Shown one piece after another: positions 62,418 to 64,000 of a stretch of 64,000 nt of DNA (the stretch's first letter is position 1; the number at the start of each line of letters is the position of its first letter). The position numbers and the translations under genes are program-made. Below the pieces are notes generated by a model that ran no database searches, was not told where the DNA came from, and saw only the letters and a list, made by a program, of their open reading frames with translations. Location of the stretch: the NCBI RefSeq assembly GCF_040822115.1, contig NZ_CP162004.1, forward strand, positions 2,294,001-2,358,000, read 5' to 3'. Source of the DNA: Flavobacterium sp. WC2421 (lineage in GTDB: Bacteria > Bacteroidota > Bacteroidia > Flavobacteriales > Flavobacteriaceae).

Positions 62418-63287
62418 TTAAACTACTGGAATTACATCTACTTCCACTTTGACTTTATGTTCTCCTGAACTAAATATTATTCCTCTAAGTGGAGAAACAT
62501 CAGCGAAATCTCTACCGTATGCAGTAACAATATGCCTTTGTTGTGGAATCATATTGTTAGTAGGATCAAATTCACACCACCCCATTTCAGGAATATAAAC
62601 AGATATCCAAGCATGTGATGCATCAGAACCTTCTAACTTTATTTTACCTTTTGGTGGTAAAGTTTCAATATAACCGCTTACATAGCGTGCTGGAATACCT
62701 GCACTTCTTAGGCAAGCGATAGCCAAATGAGAAAAATCTTGGCAAACCCCTTTTTTTTCTTTCAGTACTGTACTGATTGGTGTATTTACATTTGTTGATC
62801 CTGATCTAAAGTCAAAATCGGTAAATATTTTTTTTGTTAAATTCATAACACATTCAAAAAGCGGGGCTTCTGGAATAAGGCAACTTTGAGCAAAGGCAAT
62901 TATATTGTCATCCCAATTGATAAATTGACTAGGTAATTGATAAATTAAAAGGTCCGCTTTAAGGACAGGATTGGCATTGATTTTTAATGTAGTTTCTTCA
63001 CAGGAAATGGTGCTCCAGGGTTGAACTACATTTTTTAAAACTTCTATTTCACTAGACACAATAACATTCAATTTGGTGTGTGACTCGTGTAAAGAAAAAT
63101 AATGTTGAATATTTCCAAAATAATCCTTTCTACTATAAATTTTAGAAGGTTTTGGCTCTATTTCTATTTTAAAATTGGTACAAATTTGTCTGGCTGAACT
63201 TTGCGGTTGTAAACACAATACGCTTTGGTAATTGTGAACAGCATTCACATAAGTGTAAAGGGTTTTGTGTTTTAGTTTATATTTCAT
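62418..63287 (-). CDS. Transglutaminase-like protein
   Basis: A 289-residue protein. The N-terminal beta domain (1-90; LKHKTLYTYVNAVHNYQ) precedes the transglutaminase core with Cys in KKGVCQDFSHLAIACLRSAGIPARYVSGY, His in SDASHAWISVYIPEMGW and Asp in FDPTNN. Its start overlaps the alpha-E gene by 11 bp. In other bacteria such genes are grouped with alpha-E and circularly permuted ATP-grasp genes thought to make or cleave amide-linked peptides. Its real substrate is unknown. Confidence 0.93.
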   Translation of the reverse strand: MKYKLKHKTLYTYVNAVHNYQSVLCLQPQSSARQICTNFKIEIEPKPSKIYSRKDYFGNIQHYFSLHESHTKLNVIVSSEIEVLKNVVQPWSTISCEETTLKINANPVLKADLLIYQLPSQFINWDDNIIAFAQSCLIPEAPLFECVMNLTKKIFTDFDFRSGSTNVNTPISTVLKEKKGVCQDFSHLAIACLRSAGIPARYVSGYIETLPPKGKIKLEGSDASHAWISVYIPEMGWCEFDPTNNMIPQQRHIVTAYGRDFADVSPLRGIIFSSGEHKVKVEVDVIPVV

Positions 63288-64000
63288 CAGAATTCATATT
63301 GTCTAAGGTGTCTAAAATGGAGTGTTGGATAACAGAATGATTAAAGTATAAACTAGCCAAGTTAGTTGACACATTCGAAATTAGATCAAAAACATCTGAA
63401 AGTGTTTGGTCTAGTTCAGGTCGAAAAAGAGTATCGCTATCCGCTTGTATTAAACGATTAGCATCAATTAATTTTATAATTGTACTTGCTTCCAAAACTG
63501 ATTTTTCAGCAAGACTTAATCGATTTGGTTCTATTGTTTTTGGCAATTTAGAAAGATAAGAAGAAAGCGTATCGAGTAAAAAAGTAAGTGTATACGGTAG
63601 GTTTTGCTCTAAAAAAACCATATTAATAACAGCTTTCAAGCTTAAATGAGACTTATAAATGTTTCTGTATTGGGCTAATAAATGATGGTTTTCTAAAATA
63701 GCTTCCATTAAAACACTTTCTTCTTCTTCAACTTTTTTATAATTGAAAGTATATTTGAAAACAGAAATCAATGATAAAATGCGCTCTACATTTTTCCCTA
63801 TTTCCAATAGGTAGAAGCCATTATCTCTAGGTAATGTTTCATAAACATTTCCATAAAAAGAGAAAAGACGAATATGTAATTTATCAAGACCGTGATTTAC
63901 TTGGTTGATATTACTCGTGTTTGAACTTTTTAGCGCAACAAGACTGTCTTCTACTAAATTAATAATTCGGCGGGTATCGTGATTCCATTTTTCACTTACT
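63277..64000 (-). CDS. Alpha-E domain protein, partial (runs off the window)
   Basis: The C-terminal part, at least 240 codons, of an alpha-E family protein. The frame is open to base 64000, so an apparent start at 63807 (a TTG) is only internal. The helix-rich sequence includes SEKWNHDTRRIINLVEDSLV, GNVYETLPRDNGFYLLEIGK and NVERILSLISVFKYTF, typical of the family that accompanies transglutaminase and ATP-grasp genes. The N-terminal part and the expected ATP-grasp gene would lie beyond the window. Confidence 0.88.
   Translation of the reverse strand, partial: VSEKWNHDTRRIINLVEDSLVALKSSNTSNINQVNHGLDKLHIRLFSFYGNVYETLPRDNGFYLLEIGKNVERILSLISVFKYTFNYKKVEEEESVLMEAILENHHLLAQYRNIYKSHLSLKAVINMVFLEQNLPYTLTFLLDTLSSYLSKLPKTIEPNRLSLAEKSVLEASTIIKLIDANRLIQADSDTLFRPELDQTLSDVFDLISNVSTNLASLYFNHSVIQHSILDTLDNMNSDEI

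Overview
The window looks like a chromosome segment of a Flavobacterium-type bacterium (Bacteroidota, Flavobacteriaceae). The evidence is AT-rich DNA, promoters with the TAnnTTTG -7 box instead of sigma70 boxes, many lipoprotein signal peptides, a long-form PurL, BshB1 of bacillithiol synthesis, menaquinone genes, and two copies of an RNA-like element resembling the Bacteroidota Flavo-1 motif.

Layout. 1-10.8 kb is housekeeping: partial purL, a beta-helix lipoprotein, a thioesterase plus isochorismate synthase pair, bshB1, tRNA-His, an M28 peptidase and dienelactone hydrolase pair, and an Lrp regulator divergent from an ornithine aminotransferase and arginase operon. 11.2-18.6 kb is a molybdenum cofactor operon (moeA, TSUP transporter, mobA, cobA, moaD, moeB-rhodanese, moaE, fused moaC-moaB, moaA), interrupted by a 14-bp tandem repeat. 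18.6-30.9 kb is accessory. It holds a very AT-rich nuclease-like plus SMC/Rad50-like ATPase pair that may be an undescribed defence module, two copies of a frameshifted REP-associated tyrosine transposase with many REP-like palindromes, lipoproteins, a MarR/GNAT pair and an M28 peptidase. 31.0-51.3 kb is a complete nitrate assimilation cluster: a rubredoxin-tailed NiR-like protein, a nitrate reductase fused to FAD and BFD domains, an ABC nitrate importer (nrtABCD-like) with an outer membrane porin, an FNR-like regulator, a NarK-type transporter, a NarX/NarL-like two-component system, a DUF4202 protein, nirD and nirB. 51.6-54.2 kb is an arsenic module (ACR3, ArsC, DUF6428, ArsR). 54.4-60.6 kb is a sugar-oxidation and glycosidase set (GMC, SDR, MGH1/GH63-like, MFS). 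60.7-64 kb holds an HMA-like protein, an acidic protein, a glutamine-deamidase-like protein, a transglutaminase and a partial alpha-E protein.

How the parts fit. The Moco operon makes the cofactor for nitrate reductase. CobA makes the siroheme precursor for NirB. Nitrate enters through the porin and the ABC or NarK transporters. The most informative non-coding signal is a 16-bp palindrome, TAMGTA-N4-TACKTA, at the -7 box of the nitrate reductase, porin/nrt, narK and nirB promoters and just after the -7 box of moeA. This points to one regulon joining the Moco operon to the nitrate cluster across 40 kb, controlled by the NarL-like or the FNR-like protein encoded in the cluster.

Limits: all calls come from reading sequence and translations by eye. 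Family names rest on motif recognition, and no searches were run.
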